From Algoriphagus halophilus (GTDB lineage: Bacteria; Bacteroidota; Bacteroidia; Cytophagales; Cyclobacteriaceae), in assembly GCF_900129785.1 (NCBI RefSeq), contig NZ_FSRC01000001.1:992001-1056000 (forward strand): a stretch of 64,000 bases of DNA, given 5' to 3'. The notes under the pieces are model-generated. The model saw only the letters and a program-made list of their open reading frames with translations. It did no database searches and had not been told where the DNA came from. Every line of letters starts with the position of its first letter. The stretch's first letter is position 1. Positions 1-9,486 of this stretch are shown in pieces. The position numbers and the translations under genes were made by a program.

Positions 1-2
1 TG

Positions 3-1727
3 ATATTTTCATCTTGTAAGGAAGAAGAGACCTCGCCAATACCACCCAATATTTTGGTAATCATTTCTGATGATCAGGGATGGGGTGATTTAGGTGTAAA
101 TGGAAATCCCTCTGTACATACCCCCCGAATTGATGCGATGGCTAAAGCTGGAGTTCAATTTACCCGCTTTTATGTCAGTCCTGTTTGTTCTCCAACCAGA
201 GCAGAATTATTAACTGGGAGATACCATCCAAGAGGAGGAATATATGATACCTCTTCGGGAGGTGAGCGATTGGATTTAGACGAAACTACGGTTGCTGAGA
301 TTTTTCAATCTGAAGGGTATAGAACAGGTGCTTTTGGGAAGTGGCATAATGGCACTCAACCTCCCTATCATCCAAACAATCGTGGATTTGAGGAATATTA
401 TGGCTTCGCTTCCGGGCATTGGGGCAACTATTTCAGTCCCATGCTGGAACGAAATGGAGAAGTAGTTCAAGGAGATGGCTTTATCATTGATGACCTGACC
501 AATCAAACATTAAAATTTATTGAGGAAGAATCCAATCAACCCTTCTTTGCTTGGTTGGCACTAAATACGCCCCATAGTCCCATGCAGGTGCCGGATCTGT
601 GGTGGGATCGCTATAAAAATGATTCTATTCCTCCGCATAGGTATCAAGATTCAGAAAGCCCAGATAAAACACGTGCTGCTTGGGCGCTATGCGAAAATAT
701 CGATTGGAATGTGGGAAGAATTTTAGATCGCCTGGATAGTTTAGGAAAGCTTGAAAACACCATTGTGATTTATATGTCTGATAATGGCCCCAATGGTTGG
801 AGATGGAATGATGGGTTGAAAGGGATTAAAGGCCATACCGATGAAGGAGGAGTACGCTCCCCATTCATTGTTTTTTGGAAGGATCATTTACAGGCAAAAA
901 AAATCCATCAAGTGGCTGCCACCATCGACGTACTACCTTCTTTAGTTGATATGGCTGGGATTTCGATGAAGGAAACCAAGAAATTGGATGGGGTCAGTTT
1001 AAAACCTTTGTTGATGGGAGAGGATCAAGATTGGGAACAACGTTTCATCTTTTCTCATTGGAATGGAGCCGTCAGTGTGAGAAACCAAGACTATCTCCTG
1101 GATAAAGAGGATCGGCTGTTTGATTTGAAAAATGACCCTGGGCAATTGGAACCCATCATAAATCCCTCTGATTCCTTGCGCTCTCTATTTGTTGAGGCAA
1201 AGACCAATTGGAAGAAGAACGTATTGAGTGAGTTGGATCGAAATAGAAGAGAAGTATTTCCTATTGGCTATTCAAAAAGTACATTTACGCATTTACCAGC
1301 GAGAGACGGAATAGCCCATGGATCTATCCAACGATCCAATCGCTTTCCAAATTCCTCTTTTTTTACAAATTGGATTTCGGAGTCGGACAGTATCACCTGG
1401 GATGCTGAGGTCTTAACCAGTGGCAATTACAAGGCAACAATTTATTATACCGCAAAGGAATCTGCGGTGGGGTCTATCGTTTCCTTGGAACAGGGAGAAA
1501 ATCAATTGGAAGCTCCTGTTTTGACAGCTCACGATCCTCCATTTGTAGCCGTGGAATATGATCGATATCCTAGGCAAGAGTCTTATGAAAAGAACTTTAG
1601 ACCCCTAGAACTTGGAGTAATTCATTTAGATGAAGGGGGCCATTCAATCGCCTTGAAGTCTAAGAAGATAAATGGACCAGAATTTATGGAGGTCCGATTA
1701 TTGGTTCTTGAAAAACTAGATGAATAG
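3..1727 (+). CDS. Sulfatase, secreted lipoprotein (5' end outside window)
   Basis: Formylglycine-dependent sulfatase that hydrolyses sulfate esters, probably on sulfated polysaccharides. The reading frame is open to the window edge, so the start is missing. The first visible codons give a lipobox-like FSSC followed by KEE, which suggests a periplasmic or surface lipoprotein. The metal-binding segment IISDDQGWGD is followed by CSPTR (Cys codon at 186-188), the sulfatase signature whose Cys becomes formylglycine, and later by a GKWH motif and SDNGP. A beta-sandwich-like tail of about 150 residues follows the catalytic core. It sits 2 bp before the next gene, so the two are probably co-transcribed. 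The substrate cannot be read from sequence, although the nearby fucosidase fits sulfated fucose-containing glycans. Confidence 0.9.
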   Translation: MFSSCKEEETSPIPPNILVIISDDQGWGDLGVNGNPSVHTPRIDAMAKAGVQFTRFYVSPVCSPTRAELLTGRYHPRGGIYDTSSGGERLDLDETTVAEIFQSEGYRTGAFGKWHNGTQPPYHPNNRGFEEYYGFASGHWGNYFSPMLERNGEVVQGDGFIIDDLTNQTLKFIEEESNQPFFAWLALNTPHSPMQVPDLWWDRYKNDSIPPHRYQDSESPDKTRAAWALCENIDWNVGRILDRLDSLGKLENTIVIYMSDNGPNGWRWNDGLKGIKGHTDEGGVRSPFIVFWKDHLQAKKIHQVAATIDVLPSLVDMAGISMKETKKLDGVSLKPLLMGEDQDWEQRFIFSHWNGAVSVRNQDYLLDKEDRLFDLKNDPGQLEPIINPSDSLRSLFVEAKTNWKKNVLSELDRNRREVFPIGYSKSTFTHLPARDGIAHGSIQRSNRFPNSSFFTNWISESDSITWDAEVLTSGNYKATIYYTAKESAVGSIVSLEQGENQLEAPVLTAHDPPFVAVEYDRYPRQESYEKNFRPLELGVIHLDEGGHSIALKSKKINGPEFMEVRLLVLEKLDE

Positions 1728-1729
1728 AA

Positions 1730-2986
1730 ATGAACGTCTTTTTTAAGGTTTGGAGGATGGGTTTTAAAAGTAAGATTATGGAATTTCTTTTTCTAATCAT
1801 GCTTGGAACCGTATCCTCAATTTTTGCTCAAGAAAAGGGCATTCATACACAGGTGGTTCGACTGAATGACGGAAGAGCCATCATCGACAAAGCTTGGTTT
1901 GAACGTCAAGGGATTGCCGGTTCGGATGCGAAGAATATTAATGGAGCCAGTTTGATTAGGATTCCGGATTGGTTGACAAAAAATGAACGTGCAGATCCTT
2001 CCGCACAGTACTATCTTTATTTTTCCCACCATCAGGGAAATTACATCCGTATGGCATGGTCAAGTTCGATTTTGGGGCCCTATACACTTTTTAATGCAGG
2101 CAATCAGGAAGATCCTAGCTTTCCCGGAAAAGGAGTATTGGATTTAGGTCCAGAGGATAAAATGGAATGGGTAAATGGAGCCAAAATGCAAGGTCATGTG
2201 GCTTCTCCCCATGTTTTGTTAGATTCAATAAATCAGCAATTCATCCTGTTTATACATGCTCCCTCCAATGGAAAAGGAAGTAGTAATTTTTCTACAGAAT
2301 CACAAAAAACCTTTATAGGGGTTTCCCATGATGGATTAAATTTTAATGGGAGCATCTCTGAAGAAGAAATGATTGGAGGAATAGGAGCAGGTCAATCTGG
2401 CTTTGGGATGGTCAATCAAATTTTGGCAAATGCCTATTTGAAGACTTTTGAATACCAGGGTGAACTTTATGGATTTACCAATCACGGGGTCATTTGGAAA
2501 TCACCTTCCAAGGATAAACCTTGGATCACTGCCAATAGCCCTATCCAGGATGCCTGGGAAGAGGGGAAGACTTCCGAAAACCCTGTCTTTTTGAATTTGA
2601 AAGTCATAAAAACAGTCGACTCAACACGTAAGGAAGTTTCTACACCCAGGCATTTTACCACTAGAATGAGGAAAGATGGACATACTTTAGAGGTTTGGTA
2701 CACGAGTAGAGGCGATGCGCCGGAGCGGATTTTTAGAACTACCATGGATTTGAGAGGAAATTGGATGGATTGGAAAACCACACTTCCTCATGAAGAAATG
2801 CTCCGTCCCGAATTAGAATGGGAAGGAGTAAATTTACCGGTTCAGGCCTCAAAAAATGGAGCCGAAAATCATGTGAATCAATTGAGAGACCCGGAATTGT
2901 TTCAGGACGTTGACGGAAAATGGTATTTACTTTATAGTGGTGGAGGGGAAGATGCCATTGGAATTGCAGCGGTGATAGACAATTGA
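1730..2986 (+). CDS. Secreted beta-propeller protein, glycoside-hydrolase-43-like
   Basis: A 418-residue exported protein with an N-terminal signal ending near SSIFAQ. Alternative starts at 1757 (MGFKSK) and 1778 (MEFLFL) would fit a normal-length signal peptide better than 1730. The body has repeated short beta-type segments such as YYLYFSHHQG, ASPHVLLD, WYTSRGDAPERIF and DGKWYLLYSGGGED, as in five-bladed propeller glycosidases of the GH43/GH117 type. I cannot assign catalytic residues with certainty. It starts right after the sulfatase stop and precedes a fucosidase, so a role in trimming algal or host glycans is likely. The fold call is moderate and the substrate is unknown. Confidence 0.6.
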   Translation: MNVFFKVWRMGFKSKIMEFLFLIMLGTVSSIFAQEKGIHTQVVRLNDGRAIIDKAWFERQGIAGSDAKNINGASLIRIPDWLTKNERADPSAQYYLYFSHHQGNYIRMAWSSSILGPYTLFNAGNQEDPSFPGKGVLDLGPEDKMEWVNGAKMQGHVASPHVLLDSINQQFILFIHAPSNGKGSSNFSTESQKTFIGVSHDGLNFNGSISEEEMIGGIGAGQSGFGMVNQILANAYLKTFEYQGELYGFTNHGVIWKSPSKDKPWITANSPIQDAWEEGKTSENPVFLNLKVIKTVDSTRKEVSTPRHFTTRMRKDGHTLEVWYTSRGDAPERIFRTTMDLRGNWMDWKTTLPHEEMLRPELEWEGVNLPVQASKNGAENHVNQLRDPELFQDVDGKWYLLYSGGGEDAIGIAAVIDN

Positions 2987-3132
2987 AGCGAAAGAAATCA
3001 TCATTAATTCAATTTAATAGTAGGCCATAAGAAACTTGAAGCGGATTCTTCTTGCTCTCCCTAACTTTCCATTTTACCTTTAGCCACCGGTAATTTTACC
3101 CTTTATTTTCTTTTGATTATCCTTTAAAACCT

Positions 3133-4572
3133 ATGAACCAAAAATCATTTTGGCTAGTAGTGATTGCCTTGGTGATCACTTTCGGGGCACAGGCCCAAAA
3201 CACATTACATCCAACCTCTTCCGAATACCAATATCCTACAGATCCTAAAGTAATGGAGAAGTTGGAGCATTGGAGAGATCAGAAATTCGGTATTTTAATT
3301 CACTGGGGAATTTATGCGGTGCCTGGGATTGTAGAATCCTGGAGCATTGTCAATGAAGATTGGATTAATAGAAAAGACACGACTCAGAGTTATGAAGACT
3401 ATAAAAAATGGTATTGGGGCCTAAAGGAGGAGTTTAATCCTACAGGTTTTGATCCCTCACAATGGGCTGACGCAGCTGCCAAAGCAGGTATGAAATACGT
3501 GGTGTTTACCACCAAGCACCATGATGGATTCAATATGTTTGATACCCAATTCACCGATTACAAAATCACCAATGGTCCTTTCGGTTCCAACCCAAAAGCA
3601 GATGTGGCTAAACATGTATTTGATGCTTTTAGAGCCAAAGACATGATGATTGGAGCTTATTATTCCAAGCCAGATTGGCATTCCCAATATTTTTGGTGGG
3701 ATTATAGAGCCACTCCAGACCGGAATGTGAATTACGATATCCGGAAACATCCTTGGAGATGGAACCAGTTTGTACAATTTACCCATAACCAGCTCAATGA
3801 AATTACCACCAATTATGGGGACATAGATATCCTTTGGCTAGATGGAGGATGGGTTCGCCCTAAGTCCACAGTAAATGAAGAAGTATTAAGTTGGGGAGCT
3901 CCTATACCAGAATTTAGCCAAGAAATTGATATGCCAAAAGTGGCAGAGATGGTACGAAAAAACCAAGAAGGAATTTTGATCGTGGACCGCACGGTACATG
4001 GGCCATTTGAAAATTATAGAACCCCGGAACAAGGTATTCCCGCTACCATGTCTCCAGATCCCTGGGAAAGCTGTATCACACTTGGAGGCGCTTGGGGATA
4101 TGTACCTAATGATCGATTCAAGCCATCTAGAAAAGTCATTCATTTGTTGATTGAAATTGTGGCAAAGGGAGGAAATCTCCTATTGGGTGTAGGACCAACA
4201 GCGAATGGATTATTCTTGCCCGAGCAAGTTGAAAGACTGGAAGAAATCGGTGCCTGGCTAAAGGTGAATGGAGAAGGGATTTATAATACCAGAGCCATAG
4301 AATCATTTCAAGATGGAGCGTTTTATTTCACCCAAGGAAAAGAAAAAGAACTTTTTGCCCTGTTGCCTTTGGAAGAAGGAGAGGAGCTAGGAGAACGTAT
4401 ATCTTGGTCTGTAAATCCTCCAAAGAAAGGAAGCAAAATCCAGGTCTTGGGAGAAAAAGGTTCCTTAAAGTGGAAGACAGAAAATGGGAAAACGGTTGTT
4501 TCCATTCCAAAAAGCTTGCAAAAGAAATTAGCGGAGGTTCCTGCCTTGGTCTTTAAATATGAAGTGGAATAG
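3133..4572 (+). CDS. Alpha-L-fucosidase, GH29
   Basis: Retaining exo-alpha-L-fucosidase releasing terminal fucose from glycans in the periplasm or outside the cell. Signal peptide at residues 1-22 (cleavage after GAQA). GH29 hallmarks are present: KFGILIHWG (51-59), the KHHDGF motif (128-133), and LWLDGGW with the likely nucleophile Asp237. Length 479 residues is normal for the bacterial family. It follows the sulfatase and propeller genes on the same strand after a 146-bp gap, and a strong hairpin terminator follows it at 4601. The combination with a sulfatase suggests use of sulfated fucose polymers. Confidence 0.93.
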   Translation: MNQKSFWLVVIALVITFGAQAQNTLHPTSSEYQYPTDPKVMEKLEHWRDQKFGILIHWGIYAVPGIVESWSIVNEDWINRKDTTQSYEDYKKWYWGLKEEFNPTGFDPSQWADAAAKAGMKYVVFTTKHHDGFNMFDTQFTDYKITNGPFGSNPKADVAKHVFDAFRAKDMMIGAYYSKPDWHSQYFWWDYRATPDRNVNYDIRKHPWRWNQFVQFTHNQLNEITTNYGDIDILWLDGGWVRPKSTVNEEVLSWGAPIPEFSQEIDMPKVAEMVRKNQEGILIVDRTVHGPFENYRTPEQGIPATMSPDPWESCITLGGAWGYVPNDRFKPSRKVIHLLIEIVAKGGNLLLGVGPTANGLFLPEQVERLEEIGAWLKVNGEGIYNTRAIESFQDGAFYFTQGKEKELFALLPLEEGEELGERISWSVNPPKKGSKIQVLGEKGSLKWKTENGKTVVSIPKSLQKKLAEVPALVFKYEVE

Positions 4573-4600
4573 CTGTTTCTTATTAAAGTATAGAATAGAA

Positions 4601-4630
4601 GTCAGTGAAGATTTTTTCACTGACTTTTTT
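4601..4630 (+). terminator. Rho-independent terminator after fucosidase
   Basis: Arms GTCAGTGAA (4601-4609) and TTCACTGAC (4616-4624) form a perfect 9-bp stem, followed by a run of six T. Confidence 0.85.
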
Positions 4631-4683
4631 AATTTTTAGTCATTCAGGTTTACAATTCATTTTTAGAACTTTAAATTTAATTC

Positions 4684-5262
4684 ATGATCAAAAGCCTCGA
4701 TTTATTTTTCGACAAACCATCCAAGTGGCAGGAAGAATATCTTTTTATGAGAAAGATCCTTCATGAATGTGGCATGCAGGAAGAGCTTAAATGGGGGAAA
4801 CCTTGTTACACTTTCAAAGGAAATAATATCGTGTTGATTCATGGGTTTAAGGAATACTGTGCCTTACTTTTTCACAAAGGAGCTCTACTCCAAGATTCGG
4901 AAGGGATTTTAGTACAGCAGACAGAACATGTGCAGGCTGCTCGACAACTTCGGTTTACATCATTGGAGGAAATAAAAAAGTGGAAGCCTAGTATCAAGCA
5001 CTATGTTATGGAGGCCATAGAAGTAGAAAAGGCAGGTTTGGAGGTGCCTATGAAGAAGACCTCAGAATTTGAAATGGTTTCAGAGTTTAAAGAAAGATTG
5101 GAAGGGGATGCTTCTTTAAAAAGTGCTTTTGAAAATCTGACTCCAGGTAGGCAAAGAGGGTATCTATTATATTTTTCTCAGGCCAAACAATCCAACACCC
5201 GACAAGCCAGAGTGGAGAAATACCTTCTAAAGATTTTAGAGGGTAAAGGCCTGAATGATTGA
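4684..5262 (+). CDS. YdeI/DUF1801-family protein
   Basis: A 192-residue cytoplasmic protein. The N-terminal half (MRKILHECGMQEELKWGKPCYTF...) matches the DUF1801 fold, and the C-terminal segment LTPGRQRGYLLYFSQAKQSNTR is the typical YdeI/OmpD-associated tail. The biochemical function of this family is not established. The gene stands alone between the fucosidase terminator and the SGNH esterase gene. Confidence 0.8.
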   Translation: MIKSLDLFFDKPSKWQEEYLFMRKILHECGMQEELKWGKPCYTFKGNNIVLIHGFKEYCALLFHKGALLQDSEGILVQQTEHVQAARQLRFTSLEEIKKWKPSIKHYVMEAIEVEKAGLEVPMKKTSEFEMVSEFKERLEGDASLKSAFENLTPGRQRGYLLYFSQAKQSNTRQARVEKYLLKILEGKGLND

Positions 5263-5420
5263 TTTTTTGTTTAGCCCTACATTTAAGTAGTCAACCTATT
5301 TCGAATTTCTGCATTCTGCATAAGGAAGATTGACTTTTTATTCATTTTAAGCATTTAAAAAGGATAGTTACTTGAGTAAAAATCCGCATTTTAAGTGTCG
5401 AATAATATGATCCACTTTAT

Positions 5421-7181
5421 ATGAGAAAATTAAGCATACTGATTTTTATTATTTGCCTTAGCTCCCAGGGTTTTTCACAGCAAGTGAATACCCTAAAGTG
5501 GTGGAACCCTGCGGAGAGTGATATTCCTGTGATAGCAGGTCAAGCTTGGGCTGAGGAAGTTCCTTCTATTTACCATAGGCTTCCAGCGAGGTCCGAAAGT
5601 GAAGTAAGAGAAGCAGTTTGGAATCTTTCCAAGCAATCCGCTGGGCTTTCCATCCGCTTTTGGAGTAATTCAGATACCATTGCGGTCAGATACAAGGTTA
5701 CAAGAGGGGTCTCAATGCCACATATGCCCGCGACTGGAGTAAGTGGATTGGATTTATATAGTAAATCTTATGATGGAGAATGGCTGAGGATTTGGGGTAA
5801 ATATTCCATTAAAGAAGAATCGCAATACACTTTTATTCTTAATGAAACCAGTTCAAAGTATGCGCAATATGGGCGCGAATACCAGTTGTTTTTACCCCTT
5901 TATAATGAGGTGACCGAACTGGAGATAGGAGTGGGGCAAGAAGCTACTTTTGAGCCATTACCGGTCAGAAGGGAAAAGCCAATCGTAGCTTATGGAACTT
6001 CCATCTGTCAAGGAGCTTGTGCTTCTAGACCTGGTATGGCCTGGACCAATATTCTGGAAAGAAAGCTGGAAAGACCTGTGCTGAACCTGGGTTTTTCTGG
6101 GAATGGTAGGATGGAGCCAGAAATCATTGAACTGCTGACCGAGATTGATGCCAAAGCTTATATCCTAGATTGCTTACCCAACTTGAGTCCAGATCAACAT
6201 GATGTATATCAATTGACCTTGGATGCGGTCCATCAATTGAAATCCAAACGTCCCAACGTACCTATTATATTGACCGAGCATGTGGGCTATGCAGATGCAT
6301 TGACCAATATGAAAAACTTTGAACATGTAAAAAGGCTCAATGAGCAATATAAAAAAGCTTTTTTGGCATTGAAGGAAGAGGGGATCAAAGGAATTTTCTT
6401 GTTGGAAAAAGAAGCGTTGGGCCTGGGGTTTGACTCATTTGTTGATATTATTCATCCAAATGACTTTGGAATGATTGAGTATGCAAATGCTTATGAAAAA
6501 TTGATCCTGGATATTTTGAGCGAAGAAAAAGGACCCATTTCGACTATGGTATCTACTAGCCAAAGTAGAGATATTGCAGTTTACAAGTGGGAGGAGAGAC
6601 ATCAGGAGATTTTGAGGATGAATCAAGAGCAAGATCCAGAAATCTTACTTTTTGGTAATTCCATTGTGAATTTTTGGGGTGGAGAACCTAAGTCAAAGGC
6701 TGTTAATGGACAAACTTCCTGGGAAGAAATCATTGAACCAGCAGGAATACGAAATTTTGGATTTGGCTGGGATAGAATAGAAAATGTTCTTTGGAGAATT
6801 TACCATGATGAACTGGATGGGTTTGATGCAGAGAAAATTGTCCTGATGATTGGAACCAACAATCTTGGGTTGAACAGTGAGGAGGAGATCGTGAAAGGGC
6901 TGGCAAACCTGCTCCAAGAAATAAAAGAAAGACAGCCGAATAGCGAGCTGATGATGGTAGGAATATTACCAAGGAGAGGAATGATTGAGGAAGTAAATCA
7001 CATCAATCTAAGAATTTCTCAAATGGCAGATTTGGCCAATGTGACCTATATAGGAGTTGGTCAAGGCTTATTGACCGCAGAAGGAGAGCTGAATGAATCG
7101 CTGTTTACAGATGGCTTGCACCCCAATGAGGAAGGGTATCAATTAATCGCAAAGGAATTAATTCAGGGATTAAATAATTGA
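5421..7181 (+). CDS. Secreted double SGNH/GDSL hydrolase
   Basis: A 586-residue exported protein (signal peptide to about residue 20, FSQQ) with two SGNH esterase domains in tandem. Residues about 25-180 form an N-terminal beta domain. Domain one has GTSICQG (192-198) and a DxxH-like DIIHPND (342-348). Domain two has FGNSIVN (411-417, putative nucleophile Ser414), GTNN (478-481) and DGLHPN near residue 570. Family members deacylate or deacetylate carbohydrates. Both catalytic sets look intact, so this is a real fusion and not a decayed copy. A bidirectional terminator follows. Confidence 0.87.
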   Translation: MRKLSILIFIICLSSQGFSQQVNTLKWWNPAESDIPVIAGQAWAEEVPSIYHRLPARSESEVREAVWNLSKQSAGLSIRFWSNSDTIAVRYKVTRGVSMPHMPATGVSGLDLYSKSYDGEWLRIWGKYSIKEESQYTFILNETSSKYAQYGREYQLFLPLYNEVTELEIGVGQEATFEPLPVRREKPIVAYGTSICQGACASRPGMAWTNILERKLERPVLNLGFSGNGRMEPEIIELLTEIDAKAYILDCLPNLSPDQHDVYQLTLDAVHQLKSKRPNVPIILTEHVGYADALTNMKNFEHVKRLNEQYKKAFLALKEEGIKGIFLLEKEALGLGFDSFVDIIHPNDFGMIEYANAYEKLILDILSEEKGPISTMVSTSQSRDIAVYKWEERHQEILRMNQEQDPEILLFGNSIVNFWGGEPKSKAVNGQTSWEEIIEPAGIRNFGFGWDRIENVLWRIYHDELDGFDAEKIVLMIGTNNLGLNSEEEIVKGLANLLQEIKERQPNSELMMVGILPRRGMIEEVNHINLRISQMADLANVTYIGVGQGLLTAEGELNESLFTDGLHPNEEGYQLIAKELIQGLNN

Positions 7182-7182
7182 G

Positions 7183-7207
7183 AAAAAGGCAGAAAACTCT
7201 GCCTTTT
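7183..7207. terminator. Bidirectional terminator
   Basis: AAAAAGGCAGA (7183-7193) pairs with TCTGCCTTTT (7198-7207). A T-rich end exists on both strands, between the convergent SGNH and arsS genes. Confidence 0.85.
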
Positions 7208-7208
7208 C

Positions 7209-8264
7209 TTAGGACACACTACCCTGACAGCTACTTCCAGCTCCGGCTGTACATCCATAGCAATGTTGACTGATGGCAATATCCCGGTCCTGAAGTAACC
7301 CTTCTTGGTAATCTGAAATATGTTTGATGGAACTCTTTACCGGAAGATGAAGCATTTGATTGAAATCGCAATCGTATAAATATCCATCCCAACTTACCGA
7401 AAGCGTGTTGGTACACATCACATTGGCAACGGTAGCAGGATTATAGGCTTCCACTAAGGTATACATGTACTCCTCGTAATTATCGGATGCTATCAAATAG
7501 TCCAAAAACCTACTGATGGGAAGATTGGCCAAGGCAAATAAGTTGTTGAATTCGATACCAAAATCTTCTGAAAGGGCTTTTTTGAAATCAGCTTCCAAAG
7601 CTGCCTGATCCCCTGGTAAAAATGCTCCTGAAGGATTATAAACCAAATCTAATTTTAAATCAGTCCCTACTTTTCCATAACCTACCTCATTCAGGCTTTT
7701 CAATGCCTCTATTGATTGTTCAAAGACGCCATTTCCCCGTTGGGAGTCTGTCTTCCCTTTGGTCCAATGAGGCATGGAGCTGACTACATGAATCTTATGT
7801 TTCTTAAAAAACTCAGGCAAATCATGGTATTTTTTATTGGATCTTAGGATGGTTAGATTGGACCTAACAATAAAATCCTGCACCCCAATTTTACTTGCTT
7901 CCTCTACAAACCAACGAAAATCAGGATTCATCTCAGGGGCTCCACCAGTTAAGTCAAGGGTATGCGCTGAGGTACTTTTTAATACTTCCAGGCATTGGGA
8001 CATGGTTTCGCGGGTCATTATTTCTTTTCGATCTGGTCCCGCGTCTACATGGCAATGTTTACAAACCTGGTTACACATATAGCCCACATTGATCTGAAGA
8101 ATTTCCAGAGATTTTGGACGTAGTGGGAATTGTCCTGATGTGGCGATTTTTTGTTGAAAAGTGGGAAGTTCTCCTTCTGCAAAAGGACCATGGGATAAAA
8201 TCTCCAATTGCTTTTCCGCCTTTGCCAAGTCACTCTTCCTACGATTTAGAGATTGAATCATCAT
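7209..8264 (-). CDS. arsS: Arsenosugar biosynthesis radical SAM protein ArsS
   Basis: Radical SAM enzyme of arsenosugar formation, known to join an adenosyl moiety to methylated arsenic. The CxxxCxxC cluster is at Cys64, Cys68 and Cys71 (CNQVCKHC), within the typical LEILQINVGYMCNQ context. The C-terminal cysteine-rich CYGCTAGAGSSCQGS segment is also characteristic of ArsS. Length 351 is as expected. The upstream peroxidase-like gene ends immediately before the ArsS start, so they are translationally coupled. No arsM-type methyltransferase is seen nearby. Confidence 0.92.
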   Translation of the reverse strand: MMIQSLNRRKSDLAKAEKQLEILSHGPFAEGELPTFQQKIATSGQFPLRPKSLEILQINVGYMCNQVCKHCHVDAGPDRKEIMTRETMSQCLEVLKSTSAHTLDLTGGAPEMNPDFRWFVEEASKIGVQDFIVRSNLTILRSNKKYHDLPEFFKKHKIHVVSSMPHWTKGKTDSQRGNGVFEQSIEALKSLNEVGYGKVGTDLKLDLVYNPSGAFLPGDQAALEADFKKALSEDFGIEFNNLFALANLPISRFLDYLIASDNYEEYMYTLVEAYNPATVANVMCTNTLSVSWDGYLYDCDFNQMLHLPVKSSIKHISDYQEGLLQDRDIAISQHCYGCTAGAGSSCQGSVS

Positions 8265-8600
8265 TTACATTTCCAGTTTATTCACTTTATTCATCATCTG
8301 CACCCCATGAACAAGCGTTGCTCCTCCTCTGATGGCTCCGGCTACATGCAGTGCTTCCATCATCTCGCCTTTGGTAATTCCTCTTTGAAGGCCATCTCCT
8401 GTATATGCATCTATACAATAGGGACATTGGATGGTATGGGCCACCGCTAATGCAATCAAAGATTTTTCTCTTGCAGATAACTCTCCTTCTTCAAAGACGC
8501 TGTTATAATAATCGAAAAATTTGCTTCCCAGTTCTTCATTCCATTCTGAGATTTTTCCAAATTTCTTTAAGTCTGCAGGATCGTAATATGTTTTTTGCAT
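8265..8600 (-). CDS. Arsenosugar-associated AhpD-like peroxidase
   Basis: A 111-residue carboxymuconolactone decarboxylase/AhpD-type protein. The redox motif is CPYC (Cys59, Cys62), preceded by the conserved His55. It is the usual partner of arsS in Bacteroidota, and its stop codon abuts the arsS start. It probably protects or supports the arsenosugar pathway, but its reaction is not established. Regions upstream to 8859 (about 260 bp) hold no recognised gene. Confidence 0.88.
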   Translation of the reverse strand: MQKTYYDPADLKKFGKISEWNEELGSKFFDYYNSVFEEGELSAREKSLIALAVAHTIQCPYCIDAYTGDGLQRGITKGEMMEALHVAGAIRGGATLVHGVQMMNKVNKLEM

Positions 8601-8886
8601 GGTGAGGGGTAGCTTAATTTGAGTTGAATTAATGAGTTTTTACTTTTTTAGGCTATTTCAGGTTCTTTTAATATTCTTTTTGTCTCTTAATTGACATTTG
8701 ATTCATTTAAAACTTCAATTCATAAGACATGATGTGAATTTCAAATCCTTTAAAATGGTTCAATTAGTAATCGAACTTACGAGATTTTTTGATCGGTGGA
8801 CTTATATAAGTTTTATGTTTTAAGAGAGGTACTGAAAGCCAACCCATTTTTCGATAGATTTGTTAGATAACATTTTTCAATTCAAA

Positions 8887-9378
8887 GTGAATAGCATTCG
8901 ACAATCAACTTTCGAACAAGATGAAAATGGAGTTTGGGAGATTTTCTCAAAAGTGATCAAAACTGGGGATACCTATGTTTTTGATCCCAATACACCTAAA
9001 GAAAAATTGAAAGAGTATTGGTTTGCTACTTACATGAAAACCTTCGTTTTGGAAGATGAAAATGGGGGTGTTTTGGCTACTTATATCATTAAACCGAATC
9101 AAATTGGATTAGGAAATCATATTGCAAATTGCAGCTATATGGTCCATCCTGATCACCAAGGGAAAGGTTTAGGCAGAGGTTTGTGTGAACATTCACTTGC
9201 CTTTGCAAAAGCACAAGGTTATCGTGCCATTCAGTTTAATATTGTAATCAGTACCAATCAAGCGGCCGTTCGCCTTTGGAAGAATTTTGGTTTTGAGATC
9301 ATAGGAACGACTCCCAATGGATTTAGACACCAAAAATTTGGTTTGGTAGACACTTATATCATGTATAAAAAATTGTGA
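8887..9378 (+). CDS. GNAT N-acetyltransferase
   Basis: Acetyl-CoA-dependent acetyltransferase of unknown substrate. The acetyl-CoA loop HPDHQGKGLGRGLCEHSL is intact, and the C-terminal RLWKNFGFEIIGTTP motif fits. No in-frame ATG occurs near the N-terminus. The frame is open from a TTG at 8860, and a GTG at 8887 gives the common beginning VNSIRQSTFEQD. I prefer 8887, but the start is uncertain. Monocistronic by appearance. Confidence 0.85.
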   Translation: MNSIRQSTFEQDENGVWEIFSKVIKTGDTYVFDPNTPKEKLKEYWFATYMKTFVLEDENGGVLATYIIKPNQIGLGNHIANCSYMVHPDHQGKGLGRGLCEHSLAFAKAQGYRAIQFNIVISTNQAAVRLWKNFGFEIIGTTPNGFRHQKFGLVDTYIMYKKL

Positions 9379-9486
9379 AAGTTAGATTTTGATGACCTTC
9401 AATTTGAGTTTTAAGCTAGTAAATGAGCTGAAAGGAGATAGGTTCTCATCATTGTTTATCGTGTAAAAAATAAATTCTTAGTGTAT

